The notes: generated by a model not told the origin, from the sequence alone. A DNA stretch of 33,428 bases from an uncultured Oceanobacter sp. (GCA_913061185.1 CAJXTI010000041.1:1-33428), one strand, 5' to 3'. Shown: positions 8,270 through 17,197, counted from the stretch's first letter. A program made the numbers and translations.

Positions 8270-8810
8270 TTTATTACCTGCCATCAGCCTGGCTGAACTG
8301 CGACCGCAGCTGCGCCAGGCTGGTATCGATTTATTGTCCCGCCGCGAGCACAGCCGCGACGAATTGCACAGCAAGCTGACCCGTCGTTTTTATGACCGTA
8401 TTGACAGCGATGAGCGGGTGCGCTTCGAATTATTACTGAATGATATTCTTGATGACTTTACCCAGAGTGGCTGGCAAAGCGACGAACGCTTTACCGGGTC
8501 TTTTTTGCGCACCCGATTTCAACGAGGGCAGGGGCCATTACGCATTCAGCAGGAGCTACGCCAGAGACGCGTAGCAGACGTCATCGTGCGCACGGCATTT
8601 GAAGGCTGTGAGCTGGACTGGTTTGAATTGGCCCGAGCCGGAGCGGCTAAAAAACTTGGAGTGAGTGGCGAACTTGCCAGAGTTCGCCTTGCGGATCAGA
8701 AAGAAAAGGCGCGAGTTTACCGTTTTCTGAGCTATCGCGGATTTAACACCGATCAGATTCAATACGCACTGGATGCCTGTTGTGAAGACAGCGAGGATCA
8801 GGGCGAATAA
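8244..8810 (+). CDS. recX: Regulatory protein RecX
   Basis: A 188-residue RecX, an inhibitor of RecA filament growth. It has three-helix repeats rich in Arg and Glu, with the family segments [26 protein letters not shown] and [15 protein letters not shown] 8244 lies inside recA and gives a 26-base overlap; a GTG at 8229 is an alternative and neither has a strong ribosome binding site, which suggests translational coupling to recA. In E. coli the two genes are separated by a terminator; here there is none. Confidence 0.93.
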   Translation: MSKKSKLTDLLPAISLAELRPQLRQAGIDLLSRREHSRDELHSKLTRRFYDRIDSDERVRFELLLNDILDDFTQSGWQSDERFTGSFLRTRFQRGQGPLRIQQELRQRRVADVIVRTAFEGCELDWFELARAGAAKKLGVSGELARVRLADQKEKARVYRFLSYRGFNTDQIQYALDACCEDSEDQGE

Positions 8811-8833
8811 TACTCAGCGCCAATAAACTGGTG

Positions 8834-9037
8834 TCAGGAAAACGCGCAACCTGCCTTAAGACCGACCTTTTTCAGAATCATCGCCAAGGGGCAGAAACCG
8901 GTAAATGCCGCCTGCAGCATATTGACGCCGACAAATGCGGTAAACCACAGCCAGTACACACTGTGCAGCTGCGACAGCGCCAGACTCAATAAAATAAAGC
9001 ATCCGGCAAACGCAAACACCATACGATCAACATTCAT
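8834..9037 (-). CDS. Small DUF2892-like (YgaP-type) membrane protein
   Basis: A 67-residue protein with two hydrophobic segments (about residues 5-22 and 30-48) and the pattern MNVDRMV...[15 protein letters not shown], which matches the DUF2892 inner-membrane family seen in YgaP and in small stand-alone proteins. Two cysteines (FCPL and GCAFS) are retained. I chose the internal ATG at 9037 because GAGG lies about 9 bases upstream and the family begins there; the frame is open to 9118. It is convergent with recX and divergent from alaS. Exact role unknown. Confidence 0.8.
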   Translation of the reverse strand: MNVDRMVFAFAGCFILLSLALSQLHSVYWLWFTAFVGVNMLQAAFTGFCPLAMILKKVGLKAGCAFS

Positions 9038-9211
9038 GGCAACAACCTCAAGTCTGTGGGTGTAGTACGAACTTGCCTGTCCATAATAAGCGCTTCCGGT
9101 CATTGGCAAGTCATTCAAATATTCCTTTATGGTTATATTGTTTGAGTGTCAGGTCAAGTGTTTTCTACCGGGTTTTATACCCTGGTGATGGTTTGGAGTG
9201 TGTGCGGGACT

Positions 9212-9239
9212 CGGACAAAGCGGAGCAACCCGCTATACT
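9212..9239 (+). promoter_or_regulatory. Candidate alaS promoter
   Basis: CGGACA (9212-9217) as a weak -35 and TATACT (9234-9239) as a good -10, with a 16-base spacer. Transcription would start near 9246, about 35 bases before the alaS ATG. The -10 match is convincing, the -35 less so. Confidence 0.5.
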
Positions 9240-9280
9240 GCCGCTTTTGATGCAACCAACCTTCGGAATTACGCCCTCGT

Positions 9281-11908
9281 ATGAAAAGCGCAGATATTCG
9301 CCAGGCATTCCTCGATTTCTTTGCCTCCAAGGGGCACGAGGTGGTGCCATCCAGTCCTTTAATTCCTGCCAATGACCCGACCTTGTTGTTTACCAACGCC
9401 GGTATGGTGCAGTTCAAGGACGTATTTCTCGGAAAAGACCAGCGCAGTTACACCAGAGCCACCTCATCGCAACGCTGTGTCCGTGCGGGTGGCAAGCATA
9501 ATGATCTGGAAAACGTGGGTTATACCGCCCGTCACCACACCTTCTTTGAAATGCTGGGTAACTTCAGTTTTGGTGACTATTTCAAGGAAGACGCCATCAA
9601 GTTTGCCTGGGAGCTGCTGACGTCAAAAGAATGGTTGAACCTGCCAGTCGAGAAACTGATGGTCACCGTTTATGCCGATGACGATGAAGCCTTTGATATC
9701 TGGCACCGACAAGTCGGTATTCCGGCTGAGAAAATTGTCCGCATCGGAGACAATAAAGGCAGCCGTTTTGCGTCGGATAACTTTTGGCAGATGGGTGACA
9801 CTGGGCCATGTGGCCCTTGCACCGAAATTTTCTACGATCATGGTGAGCACATCTGGGGTGGGCCTCCAGGGTCACCTGAAGAAGACGGCGACCGCTTTAT
9901 CGAGATCTGGAACAACGTCTTTATGCAGTTCGACCGCCAGCCTGATGGTGAGATGGTGCCACTGCCGAAGCCATCGGTTGATACCGGTATGGGCCTTGAG
10001 CGTATCTCCGCCATCATGCAGGGGGTTCACAGTAATTACGAAATTGATCTGTTCCAGGCATTGTTGGCCGCCGCCGCGAATGCCACCGGTTGCCAGGATA
10101 CCGAGAACAAGTCACTGCGTGTGATTGCCGACCATATCCGTTCTACCAGCTTCCTGATTATCGACGGAGTTTTGCCCTCTAACGAAGGCCGCGGTTACGT
10201 CCTGCGCCGCATTATTCGCCGCGCTGTGCGTCATGGTCATATGCTGGGTGCAGCGGTTGGCTTTTTCCATACGCTGGTTCCTGCGCTGGTTGAGCAAATG
10301 GGTGAGGCCTATCCAGAGTTGTCGGAGCTGTCGGAGCATGTACAAAAAGTACTGCGTCTGGAAGAAGAGCAATTTGCCAAGACACTGGACAAGGGAATGG
10401 CGATTCTTAATGCAACGATTGAAACACTCGAGAGCGATACCATTCCGGGTGAAACGGCATTCAAGTTATACGACACCTACGGCTTCCCGCTGGATTTGAC
10501 CGCTGACGTTGCCCGTGAACGCGACCTCAAGGTCGACGAAGCCGGGTTTGACGTAGAAATGAACAAACAGCGCGAAAAAGCCCGTGCTGCTGGCAACTTT
10601 GGTGCTCACTATGGCGCGGGTCTGGCCATTGACGGTGAAACTGCCTTCCGTGGTTACGACGCACTGGAAAATACCGGTACGGTGAAAGCCCTGTTCAAGA
10701 ACGGTGAAGCCGTGGTCGAACTGCTTGCCGGTGATGAAGCCACGCTGGTACTGGACGAAACCGCATTTTATGCCGAAAGCGGTGGTCAGGCTGGAGATAC
10801 CGGCTTTCTGACCGCAAAGGGTGTGGTTTTTCAGGTAAAAGACACCACCAAAGAAGGTAAAAATCACCTGCATCAAGGTGTACTGGTGGAAGGCCGTGTG
10901 GTCGCGGGCGATATGCTGACGGCAACGGTCGATGCCGAAAAACGCCAGGCAACAGCTTTGCATCACTCCGCTACACATTTGCTGCATGCTGCGTTACGTA
11001 CAGTATTGGGGTCACACGTGGCGCAGAAAGGCTCGTTGGTTACCTATGACAAATTGCGCTTCGACTTTTCCCACCTCGAAGCGATCAAGCCAGAAGAGCT
11101 GCTGCAAATCGAAACTCTGGTTAACCGTCAGATCCGTGCCAATACACCGGTAACGACACGTTTGATGGATATCGACGCTGCTCGTGAAACCGGTGCCATG
11201 GCGCTGTTTGGCGAAAAGTACGATGACGAGGTGCGTGTATTGTCGATGGGCATCAATGATTTTTCTGTTGAGCTGTGTGGTGGTATTCACGCCGCGCGTA
11301 CCGGCGATATCGGATTGTTGAAAATCAGCTCCGAGAGCGGTATCGCCGCAGGTATCCGTCGTATAGAAGCGGTTGTTGGCCAGGCAGCACTGGACTTTGT
11401 TGGCCAGCAGGAACAGGCGCTGAAGGGAATTGCTGCGGTATTAAAAGGCTCTACCGACAACGTTGGTGAGAAAGTTGACCAATTACTGAGTCGCAACAAG
11501 ACCCTGGAAAAAGAGCTGGAGGCGTTGAAATCCAAGCTGGCCAGCAATGCCGGTTCAGATCTTGCTGGTCAGGCTAAAGACATAAAGGGCATCAAGGTTC
11601 TGGCCGCTCGTCTGGATGGTGCAGATGTCAATGCTCTGCGTACTATCATGGATCAGCTGAAAAACAAGCTGGGCAGTGCGTTGATCATGCTGGCCGCTGA
11701 AAACGACGGCAAGGTCACCCTGCTTGCCGGTGTGACCAAAGACCTGATCAAGTCTGCCAAAGCCGGGGATGCGGTCAAGGCCTGTGCGGAATATGTCGAC
11801 GGTCGCGGGGGTGGCAAGCCTGAAATGGCGCAGGCGGGTGGGCAGAAGCCAGAAGGGATTGCCGATGCGCTCGCGGCGTTTGAGCGCTGGGCTGAATCGG
11901 TAGCCTGA
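9281..11908 (+). CDS. alaS: Alanine--tRNA ligase
   Basis: An 875-residue AlaRS, full length for bacteria (E. coli 875). It charges tRNA-Ala and clears Ser/Gly mischarging. The order is a class II catalytic domain (starts [14 protein letters not shown]; motif 2 around [16 protein letters not shown]), a tRNA-recognition region, an editing domain with HHSATH and CGGIH (the zinc ligands His, His, Cys and His are all present; the residue before the last His is Ile where E. coli has Thr), and a C-terminal DHHA1/C-Ala region with [19 protein letters not shown] segments. Its place after recA-recX is conserved. A strong hairpin follows the stop. Confidence 0.99.
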   Translation: MKSADIRQAFLDFFASKGHEVVPSSPLIPANDPTLLFTNAGMVQFKDVFLGKDQRSYTRATSSQRCVRAGGKHNDLENVGYTARHHTFFEMLGNFSFGDYFKEDAIKFAWELLTSKEWLNLPVEKLMVTVYADDDEAFDIWHRQVGIPAEKIVRIGDNKGSRFASDNFWQMGDTGPCGPCTEIFYDHGEHIWGGPPGSPEEDGDRFIEIWNNVFMQFDRQPDGEMVPLPKPSVDTGMGLERISAIMQGVHSNYEIDLFQALLAAAANATGCQDTENKSLRVIADHIRSTSFLIIDGVLPSNEGRGYVLRRIIRRAVRHGHMLGAAVGFFHTLVPALVEQMGEAYPELSELSEHVQKVLRLEEEQFAKTLDKGMAILNATIETLESDTIPGETAFKLYDTYGFPLDLTADVARERDLKVDEAGFDVEMNKQREKARAAGNFGAHYGAGLAIDGETAFRGYDALENTGTVKALFKNGEAVVELLAGDEATLVLDETAFYAESGGQAGDTGFLTAKGVVFQVKDTTKEGKNHLHQGVLVEGRVVAGDMLTATVDAEKRQATALHHSATHLLHAALRTVLGSHVAQKGSLVTYDKLRFDFSHLEAIKPEELLQIETLVNRQIRANTPVTTRLMDIDAARETGAMALFGEKYDDEVRVLSMGINDFSVELCGGIHAARTGDIGLLKISSESGIAAGIRRIEAVVGQAALDFVGQQEQALKGIAAVLKGSTDNVGEKVDQLLSRNKTLEKELEALKSKLASNAGSDLAGQAKDIKGIKVLAARLDGADVNALRTIMDQLKNKLGSALIMLAAENDGKVTLLAGVTKDLIKSAKAGDAVKACAEYVDGRGGGKPEMAQAGGQKPEGIADALAAFERWAESVA

Positions 11909-11932
11909 TTTTCTGGGAATCGATTACTGCAA

Positions 11933-11972
11933 AGAATGATAAAACGGGCTTTAATGCCCGCTTTATCATTCT
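11933..11972 (+). terminator. alaS terminator hairpin
   Basis: The arms 11933-11949 and 11956-11972 pair over 17 bases with a single mismatch, around a 6-base loop (TTTAAT). It begins 24 bases after the alaS stop. It lacks a clear T-tract after the stem, so it may act with Rho or as a 3'-end stabiliser. Confidence 0.6.
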
Positions 11973-12154
11973 GGGCTGTGTCGGGATGGCCATCGTCACT
12001 CGTTTTATATCCACTGTTTGTGTATGGGTACTTGAGTAGATCAGTCAGTCCTGAAATCAGTAACGTTTTCCATACACTCTGTATCTTTCTTGTTTATGAC
12101 AATTGTTGTTTAATTGGCGCCCTTTTTAGTTTAGTCAACCCCGGTTGTTACATC

Positions 12155-13396
12155 ATGGCGCTATACGTACAGAAATATGGAGGCACGTCGGTCGGTACAG
12201 TCGAGCGGATCGAAATGGTCGCCGACAAGGTAAAGTCCTTCCACGATGCCGGTCATCAGGTTGTGGTGGCGGTGTCTGCCATGAGTGGCGAAACCAACCG
12301 CCTGATTGGCCTGGCCAACTCTATTTCTGATAATCCATCACCTCGAGAGATGGATGTACTGGTCTCAACCGGGGAGCAGGTAACCATAGCCCTGCTCGCC
12401 ATGGCGCTTGAAGAGCGCGGTGTCAGTGCACGTTCCTACACTGGCTGGCAGGTGGGTATTAAAACCGACAGCTCATTCATGAAAGCCCGGATTGAAGATA
12501 TTGATACCACATCCATGCGCAACCAGCTTGATGCGGGTGGGATCGTGATTGTGGCCGGTTTTCAGGGGATTGACGACGACAACAACATTACCACGCTGGG
12601 TCGTGGCGGTTCCGACACCACCGGGGTTGCTCTGGCTGCAGCGCTGGGAGCGGATGAATGCCAGATCTACACCGATGTTGATGGCGTTTATACAACCGAC
12701 CCTCGTGTCGTACCGGCGGCGCGTCGAATGGAGCAGGTGACCTTCGAGGAAATGCTCGAAATGGCCAGTCTTGGTTCAAAGGTATTGCAAATTCGATCGG
12801 TCGAATTTGCAGGTAAATACAAGGTTCCGCTGCGTGTGCTTTCCTCCTTTAAGGAAGGTAACGGCACACTGATTACAATGGAGGAGAATGGCTCCGTGGA
12901 AAATCCCGTTATTTCAGGCATTGCATTTAATCGTGACGAAGCAAAAGTAACTGTAAAGGGGGTACCTGATATTCCCGGTGTTGCTTCCCGCATACTGGTG
13001 CCGATCAGCGATGCCAATATTGAAGTCGATATGATTGTTCAAAACGTATCGGATGATGGTACAACGGATTTTACATTCACGGTTCATCGCAATGATTACA
13101 GTAAGGCGATGGCGATTCTTAAAGAAACGGCCAAAGAATTGAAAGCCCGCCATGTGATTGGTACCGATGATATCTGCAAGGTATCCATGGTGGGTGTCGG
13201 AATGCGCTCTCATGCGGGTGTTGCCAGCAAAATGTTCAAAACACTGGCCGATGAGAATATTAACATTCTTGTCATTACAACATCGGAGATCAAAATCTCG
13301 GTTGTGATTGCAGAAAAGTATTTGGAGTTGGCTGTTCGTTCGCTGCACACCGCGTTCGGACTGGATGCCGAAGAAGAAACCCAGGTTAGCACCTGA
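12155..13396 (+). CDS. lysC: Aspartate kinase (lysine-branch, ACT-regulated)
   Basis: A 413-residue aspartokinase that phosphorylates L-aspartate, the first step to Lys, Met, Thr and diaminopimelate. The start MALYVQKYGGTSVG holds the KxGGTS nucleotide/substrate motif; GRGGSDTTGVALAAAL and YTDVDGVYTTDPR follow in the kinase domain. The C-terminal 150 residues contain two ACT domains (VKGVPDIPGVASRI and VGVGMRSHAGVASKMF), implying feedback inhibition by Lys and/or Thr. Length matches the Pseudomonas enzyme. I chose ATG 12155; the frame is open upstream to 11936 but crosses the alaS hairpin and has no family similarity. The alaS-lysC-csrA order is typical for this group. Confidence 0.96.
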   Translation: MALYVQKYGGTSVGTVERIEMVADKVKSFHDAGHQVVVAVSAMSGETNRLIGLANSISDNPSPREMDVLVSTGEQVTIALLAMALEERGVSARSYTGWQVGIKTDSSFMKARIEDIDTTSMRNQLDAGGIVIVAGFQGIDDDNNITTLGRGGSDTTGVALAAALGADECQIYTDVDGVYTTDPRVVPAARRMEQVTFEEMLEMASLGSKVLQIRSVEFAGKYKVPLRVLSSFKEGNGTLITMEENGSVENPVISGIAFNRDEAKVTVKGVPDIPGVASRILVPISDANIEVDMIVQNVSDDGTTDFTFTVHRNDYSKAMAILKETAKELKARHVIGTDDICKVSMVGVGMRSHAGVASKMFKTLADENINILVITTSEIKISVVIAEKYLELAVRSLHTAFGLDAEEETQVST

Positions 13397-13417
13397 GCTT
13401 GTTCTGCTCCTGTCTGT

Positions 13418-13450
13418 TTAGGGAACCTTCCTTCATGGAAGGTGCCCTAA
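13418..13450 (+). terminator. Hairpin after lysC
   Basis: Arms 13418-13431 and 13437-13450 pair over 14 bases with one mismatch, around the loop TTCAT. It lies 21 bases after the lysC stop and before csrA. No T-tract follows, so read-through into csrA is possible. Confidence 0.5.
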
Positions 13451-13560
13451 TAACCAAACGTTCTCAACATCCCAGGTTTTTTCTGATCATAATGGAATAT
13501 GTGGTCAATACTGTTAGATGAAGAGAATGGGCTCAGCGCCACAGCACCCTAGACCAATAA

Positions 13561-13576
13561 ACAGGATTTTCAGGAG
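13561..13576 (+). promoter_or_regulatory. Candidate CsrA-binding site over the csrA ribosome binding site
   Basis: ACAGGAT at 13561-13567 matches the core of the CsrA RNA-binding consensus (ACARGGAU), and a second AGGA at 13572-13575 is the csrA Shine-Dalgarno itself. Two GGA sites 9 bases apart, one on the ribosome binding site, is the known layout for CsrA autorepression. Inference from sequence only. Confidence 0.5.
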
Positions 13577-13583
13577 TAACCCT

Positions 13584-13778
13584 ATGCTTATTTTGACCCG
13601 TCGCGTAGGCGAGACGTTAATGGTAGGTGACGAAGTGACCGTCACTGTCCTTGGAGTAAAAGGAAACCAGGTACGTATTGGTGTGAATGCACCCAAAGAA
13701 GTCGCAGTTCATCGCGAAGAGATTTATCAGCGCATTCAGCGTGAAAAAGATGGTGATGAATCGGCCGGTAACTACTAA
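13584..13778 (+). CDS. csrA: Carbon storage regulator CsrA/RsmA
   Basis: A 64-residue RNA-binding post-transcriptional regulator that binds GGA sites near translation starts. It begins [16 protein letters not shown] and has the conserved [20 protein letters not shown] core and the HREEIYQRI helix; the RNA-contacting Arg and Val residues (the TRR segment and VAVHREE) are present. ATG 13584 is preceded by AGGAG at 13572-13576. An upstream in-frame ATG at 13518 is rejected because it has no family similarity. Located between lysC and tRNA-Ser, as in Pseudomonas. Confidence 0.98.
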   Translation: MLILTRRVGETLMVGDEVTVTVLGVKGNQVRIGVNAPKEVAVHREEIYQRIQREKDGDESAGNY

Positions 13779-13826
13779 GGCCTCAATTTAATAGCATTTT
13801 TTTCTTTAAGTTTCTAAATAACGTGG

Positions 13827-13832
13827 TATCAT
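13827..13832 (+). promoter_or_regulatory. tRNA-Ser promoter -10 with GC-rich discriminator
   Basis: TATCAT at 13827-13832 is followed by GCGCGCC, a GC-rich discriminator typical of stringently controlled stable-RNA promoters. The -35 is weak (TTTAAG or nearby, 16 bases upstream). Confidence 0.45.
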
Positions 13833-13846
13833 GCGCGCCGTGATCT

Positions 13847-13937
13847 GGAGAGATGGCCGAGTGGCTGAAGGCGCACCCCTGCTAAGGGTGTATAGGTTTA
13901 TACCCTATCGAGGGTTCGAATCCCTCTCTCTCCGCCA
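13847..13937 (+). tRNA. tRNA-Ser (GCT)
   Basis: A class II tRNA of 91 bases including encoded CCA. The acceptor stem GGAGAGA pairs with TCTCTCC; the anticodon loop CTGCTAA gives anticodon GCT at 13881-13883; there is a long variable arm (TATAGGTTTATACCCTA region) and a normal T arm GAGGGTTCGAATCCCTC. It decodes AGC/AGU. Confidence 0.97.
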
Positions 13938-13970
13938 CGTTTTCTGCTTCTGCAGAGCGTTTATATACAG

Positions 13971-13998
13971 TTGACTATTAAAGTTTCCTTAATATAAT
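13971..13998 (+). promoter_or_regulatory. tRNA-Arg promoter
   Basis: TTGACT (13971-13976), a 16-base spacer, and a perfect TATAAT (13993-13998), followed by ACGCGCCCC, a GC-rich discriminator. The start would be near 14005, about 10 bases before the first tRNA-Arg. It probably drives both tRNA-Arg copies. Confidence 0.8.
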
Positions 13999-14014
13999 AC
14001 GCGCCCCACGATGT

Positions 14015-14091
14015 GCGCTCGTAGCTCAGCTGGATAGAGTACCTGGCTACGAACCAGGCGGTCGGAGGTTCGAATCCTCCCGAGCGCACCA
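14015..14091 (+). tRNA. tRNA-Arg (ACG), copy 1
   Basis: 77 bases including CCA. The acceptor GCGCTCG pairs with CGAGCGC; the anticodon loop CTACGAA gives ACG (read as ICG after deamination by TadA); T arm GGAGGTTCGAATCCTCC. It decodes CGU/CGC/CGA. Confidence 0.98.
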
Positions 14092-14132
14092 TTCTACTGA
14101 ATGAATCCAATCGTGTTTTGCTTTTCTGATGT

Positions 14133-14209
14133 GCGCTCGTAGCTCAGCTGGATAGAGTACCTGGCTACGAACCAGGTGGTCGGAGGTTCGAATCCTCCCG
14201 AGCGCACCA
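14133..14209 (+). tRNA. tRNA-Arg (ACG), copy 2
   Basis: 77 bases including CCA, identical to copy 1 except for one base in the variable region (CCAGGTGG instead of CCAGGCGG). The starts of the two copies are 118 bases apart. Encoded CCA is present. Confidence 0.98.
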
Positions 14210-14241
14210 TTTCAGAAATGTCTTTTCGAAGCATTCGCTTC
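14192..14241 (+). repeat. 50-base direct repeat, copy A (tRNA-Arg 3' end plus flank)
   Basis: The last 18 bases of tRNA-Arg copy 2 plus 32 bases of 3' flank. It matches 14365-14414 at 48 of 50 positions. The flank includes a small hairpin, CGAAGC-ATTC-GCTTCG (14227-14242), intact only in this copy. Confidence 0.9.
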
Positions 14242-14364
14242 GGCAATTAAAAAATTCTGTAAGTATTACCGTCCAAGCGACGGAGATTCGTGCCTCATCC
14301 GGTTCGATTCGAGCGCAGCGAGAAAACGTCGGAGCTTGCGACGACGGCCTGCAAGGCATTCGTC

Positions 14365-14414
14365 ATCCTCCCGAGCGCACCATTTCAGCAATGTCTTTTC
14401 GACGCATTCGCTTC
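14365..14414 (+). pseudogene. 50-base direct repeat, copy B (tRNA-Arg 3' remnant)
   Basis: Begins with the T-arm 3' half, acceptor 3' strand and CCA of tRNA-Arg (14365-14382), then repeats the downstream flank of copy 2 with two mismatches. No complete tRNA can be folded upstream of it. The 123 bases between the copies (14242-14364) contain no gene. It looks like the leftover of a third tandem tRNA-Arg unit or of a recombination event at the tRNA end. Confidence 0.75.
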
Positions 14415-14445
14415 AAAATATTTCCCAATATCTGAATTTATTATT

Positions 14446-14964
14446 TTAAATGTCTGAGTCAACCCAGTCTTGCTGTTGTTGCACCCATTCCAGCAATTGC
14501 TCAAAACTGTCTGGAGAAAAGCAGGCGATGCCGTGTTGCTTCAGCAGGGTAGCTGTGATGCCGCTATAGGCGGTCAGTTGTTTGCTGAAACTACCGTCAT
14601 AGGTGCTGTCTGGCCCACAGGACGGCGACCGTGCTGCCAGCAGTGCCGCTTTGGCGTTGTGGGTCTGGGCGTATATCAGTGTGTGCCTGGCACCGGCGAG
14701 GAAAAATTCGGTAACATCGTCACCGGTTTGTGTCAGTACCCGACGCTGGCCTGCCAATACCTCGGCACCATTGCCGCCGGCGATTTCAGCCGCAGGTCTG
14801 GGTACTGGCAAACCGCCAGCGACTTCCGGGCATACCGGGATCAGCCAGCCTTGCTGATGCCATTGCTCAAGAACAGTCTGCTGGTGCGCCAGCTTTGCAG
14901 CGTTATCGGCACCGTCATAGCGGACGCGTTGACCCAGCAGGCAGGCCGATACCAGAATTTTCAT
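14446..14964 (-). CDS. DUF523 family protein
   Basis: A 172-residue protein of the DUF523 family, molecular function not established. Family marks are the N-terminal SACLLGQRVRYDG, the CPEVAGGLPVPRPAAEI block and the SPSCG segment; the three Cys-containing motifs suggest a metal or redox role, which is inference. Its ATG overlaps the cmoM stop by 4 bases (14961-14964), so the two genes are translated as a unit. Confidence 0.85.
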   Translation of the reverse strand: MKILVSACLLGQRVRYDGADNAAKLAHQQTVLEQWHQQGWLIPVCPEVAGGLPVPRPAAEIAGGNGAEVLAGQRRVLTQTGDDVTEFFLAGARHTLIYAQTHNAKAALLAARSPSCGPDSTYDGSFSKQLTAYSGITATLLKQHGIACFSPDSFEQLLEWVQQQQDWVDSDI

Positions 14965-15758
14965 GGGATTGCTCGTTTTGCCACCACGTGAATATAGCGG
15001 CCCAGCAAGCGGTAGGGGTCTTGCAGGCCAAACTCCAGGTCTGCTTGGTTAACCGAAGGTTGACCAATACGTTCACGAATTTTCTGATGCATATGATCAT
15101 GAATGCAGCGAATACCGCGCCAGCGTAATATTTCAAAGCCGTTTGCTCTCAGCTCATCCATAATTTTTATGGGGTCGAGAGGGTGTTGAGGAGCATTACC
15201 TTCCCGGCGCAGACGATCGTTAGAACCTTCTGGCGCATGGGTTCGGCCATTCATCAGTTGGCGCCATTGATGGCCGTGGAGGTTGTAGAACATCAGTGAC
15301 AACCAGCCGTCTTCCTTAACAAAATGGCAAATCGTTTCCAGGGCGTCGTAAGGCTGCTCCAGCCACTCAAGCACTGCATGGTTCACTACCACATCAAACT
15401 GGCCGGGAAATACAGCGGCAGCGGTTTGCAGGGGGCGGCAGGCACTTTTGAGTGGCAGGTTTGCTGTGGCAAAGCTGTGCTGCGCTAAGGACAGCATGGC
15501 TGCTGAAATATCGCAAAGATGAATGTTGGCACCTTGCCGGGCCAGTTCCAGCGCAAATTGCCCTTGTCCGCCGCCAAGATCCAGAACCTCGCATTGCTGC
15601 AGGGGAATATCCAGATCGGCAAAATCCTGTCGCAGGGCGGCCAGACGCAGCTGGCCTTTGGGAGTATCGTAAATCGTCTTGCTAAATCGGGCGGCGATAT
15701 CGTCGAAATTACGGTCGGGAATCTGGTTGCCGCTATCAATCGGGCGTTGTGTGCTCAT
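14961..15758 (-). CDS. cmoM: tRNA 5-carboxymethoxyuridine methyltransferase CmoM
   Basis: A 265-residue SAM-dependent methyltransferase (E. coli CmoM 261), which methylates cmo5U34 to mcmo5U34 in tRNA. It has DRNFDDIAARFSKTIYDTPKGQLR near the N-terminus in two conserved pieces, SAM motif I VLDLGGGQGQFALELA, the NHAVLEWL and LSLMFYNLHG segments, and the C-terminal PYRLLGRYIHVVA, all matching E. coli CmoM (formerly SmtA). I chose ATG 15758; ATG 15776 and the frame opening at 15830 are alternatives without a clear ribosome binding site. The stop overlaps the DUF523 start. Confidence 0.9.
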   Translation of the reverse strand: MSTQRPIDSGNQIPDRNFDDIAARFSKTIYDTPKGQLRLAALRQDFADLDIPLQQCEVLDLGGGQGQFALELARQGANIHLCDISAAMLSLAQHSFATANLPLKSACRPLQTAAAVFPGQFDVVVNHAVLEWLEQPYDALETICHFVKEDGWLSLMFYNLHGHQWRQLMNGRTHAPEGSNDRLRREGNAPQHPLDPIKIMDELRANGFEILRWRGIRCIHDHMHQKIRERIGQPSVNQADLEFGLQDPYRLLGRYIHVVAKRAIP

Positions 15759-15966
15759 TACTGTATCGTATGCCATGGTTTGGGCGAGTCTAGCGCTATG
15801 TCGCAAAGGATGACATCTCTGCAGTGGCAATTGATATGGGTTGGTGACGGTTACAAATCGGTGTTGGCGGGGTTCGGTGTGATTGTTAAGTGGGGAGACC
15901 GGGTTTTTTCGACGTGAGCCGCTTCGCCTTCTACACTGAATGGGTCAAATTCAGGATTGCGATTGT

Positions 15967-16656
15967 ATGAATGATTCAGCAGCGGAACAAACGGGTGCTG
16001 CTGCCCTTGTGGCGGCGGTAGAAAATCCCTGGCAATGCCAGTCATCAGGTATTTGCCGGTTTCAAACCGAGCTGGTTACTCTGCGTCAGCAAGCCGTGAC
16101 AGACCCTCTGACGGGTTTGTACAACCTCCGTTATTTGTTGAAAGCGTTGGCAACAGAAATTGAGCGTACGGAACGTACCGGTTTGTCGACATCATTGATG
16201 ATGCTGGATCTGGATTTCTTCAAACGGGTTAATGACTGCTGGGGTCATGAGGTGGGTAACCGAGTGCTGCAAAGTACCTCTCATGTGATTTTGGAGACAA
16301 CGCGCCGACTGGATATTTCGTGCCGGTATGGCGGCGAGGAGTTTGCCATTGTATTACCGGGGTCATCGCTTTTGGCGGCGCGCGCGGTGGCAGAAAGATT
16401 ACGGGTAAATATTGCGGCGCAGGCACTGAATATCGATGGCCAGTACCTGACAGTGAGTGCCAGCATTGGAGTCACGGCGATGGCGGCAGGCGCATTACAG
16501 ACTCCCGGAAAGTTGATTGAAAAAGCCGATATCCAGCTTTACCGGGCTAAACAAGCCGGCCGTAACCGGGTCTGCTATGAGGTGGATACGGCGGTAACCA
16601 GTCATGTCACTCAAGACGAAAAAGACTTAATGAGATCGTTGTTTGACGGTGGTTAG
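15967..16656 (+). CDS. Compact soluble diguanylate cyclase (GGDEF domain)
   Basis: A 229-residue protein with a single GGDEF domain after about 40 residues that lack a sensor or membrane segment. The active-site motif is GGEEF (122-126), which supports c-di-GMP synthesis from two GTP. An RxxD inhibitory site (RRLD, 113-116) sits exactly five residues before it, so product feedback should be intact. TDPLTGLYN, MLDLDFFKRVND and ASIGVTAM are further family segments. GHEVGNRVL has Asn where Asp is common. I chose ATG 15967 (CAGGAT 7 bases upstream); ATG 15940 is possible. Its stop overlaps the convergent yaiI-like gene by 4 bases. Confidence 0.9.
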   Translation: MNDSAAEQTGAAALVAAVENPWQCQSSGICRFQTELVTLRQQAVTDPLTGLYNLRYLLKALATEIERTERTGLSTSLMMLDLDFFKRVNDCWGHEVGNRVLQSTSHVILETTRRLDISCRYGGEEFAIVLPGSSLLAARAVAERLRVNIAAQALNIDGQYLTVSASIGVTAMAAGALQTPGKLIEKADIQLYRAKQAGRNRVCYEVDTAVTSHVTQDEKDLMRSLFDGG

Positions 16657-17132
16657 CGCTTTGCCTTTACCTGTTTTGCCAGCCAGCGATCAAGGCTGTT
16701 GGCAAATGATTGCTTGTCGCGCTGATCAAAAGCGGCTGGTCCGCCGCTTTGGATGCCACTTGAACGCAGGGTTTCCATAAAGTCCCGCATATTCAGACGT
16801 TGGCGAATGGTTTCCCGGTTGTATGGCTCGCCGCGTGGATTGATAGCATCGACGCCGAGATCAAGAATTTCGGCGGCAAGGGGGATATCCTGGGTGATCA
16901 GCAGGTCACCGGGGCGGGCGCTTTGGACAATTGAGTTATCCGCAACATCAAACCCCGCCGCCACGATACGACTGTGAATCCATTCGGACTTGGGCAGTGG
17001 CAAGGCATGGTTGGCGACAAACCAGATATGGACTTGCGTCCGTACGGCGGCTTTGCACAGAATCTCGCGAATGGCTTTAGGTGCTGCGTCAGCGTCAACC
17101 CAGATACAGGCCGGTTGTTCATTGGTGTTCAA
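16653..17132 (-). CDS. YaiI/YqxD (UPF0178, DUF188) family protein
   Basis: A 159-residue protein of the YaiI/YqxD family, a PIN-like fold with no established function. It has IWVDADAAPKAIREIL near the start, IVQSARPGDLLITQDIPLA in the middle and INPRGEPYNRETIRQRL, all standard for the family; the conserved acidic residues DAD and TQD are kept. Length is normal. It converges with the diguanylate cyclase gene, sharing 4 bases at the 3' ends. Cytoplasmic. Confidence 0.9.
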   Translation of the reverse strand: MNTNEQPACIWVDADAAPKAIREILCKAAVRTQVHIWFVANHALPLPKSEWIHSRIVAAGFDVADNSIVQSARPGDLLITQDIPLAAEILDLGVDAINPRGEPYNRETIRQRLNMRDFMETLRSSGIQSGGPAAFDQRDKQSFANSLDRWLAKQVKAKR

Positions 17133-17197
17133 TAGATAAGTATCCAGTCTCTACAGTAAAATCTGGCAAGCGTTTCTTGTGCTCGCGTGCCTGTCCA

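Noticed and set aside
11936..12154. 73-codon N-terminal extension of lysC
   Set aside because: It crosses the alaS terminator hairpin and is not similar to aspartokinases; MALYVQKYGG is the normal start.
14165..14359. 64-codon frame on the - strand over tRNA-Arg copy 2
   Set aside because: It is the well-known spurious frame produced by antisense tRNA sequence; no family or ribosome binding site.
14192..14414. Integrated mobile element between two tRNA-Arg att-like repeats
   Set aside because: The insert is only 123 bases and encodes no integrase or other gene; a remnant is all that can be supported.
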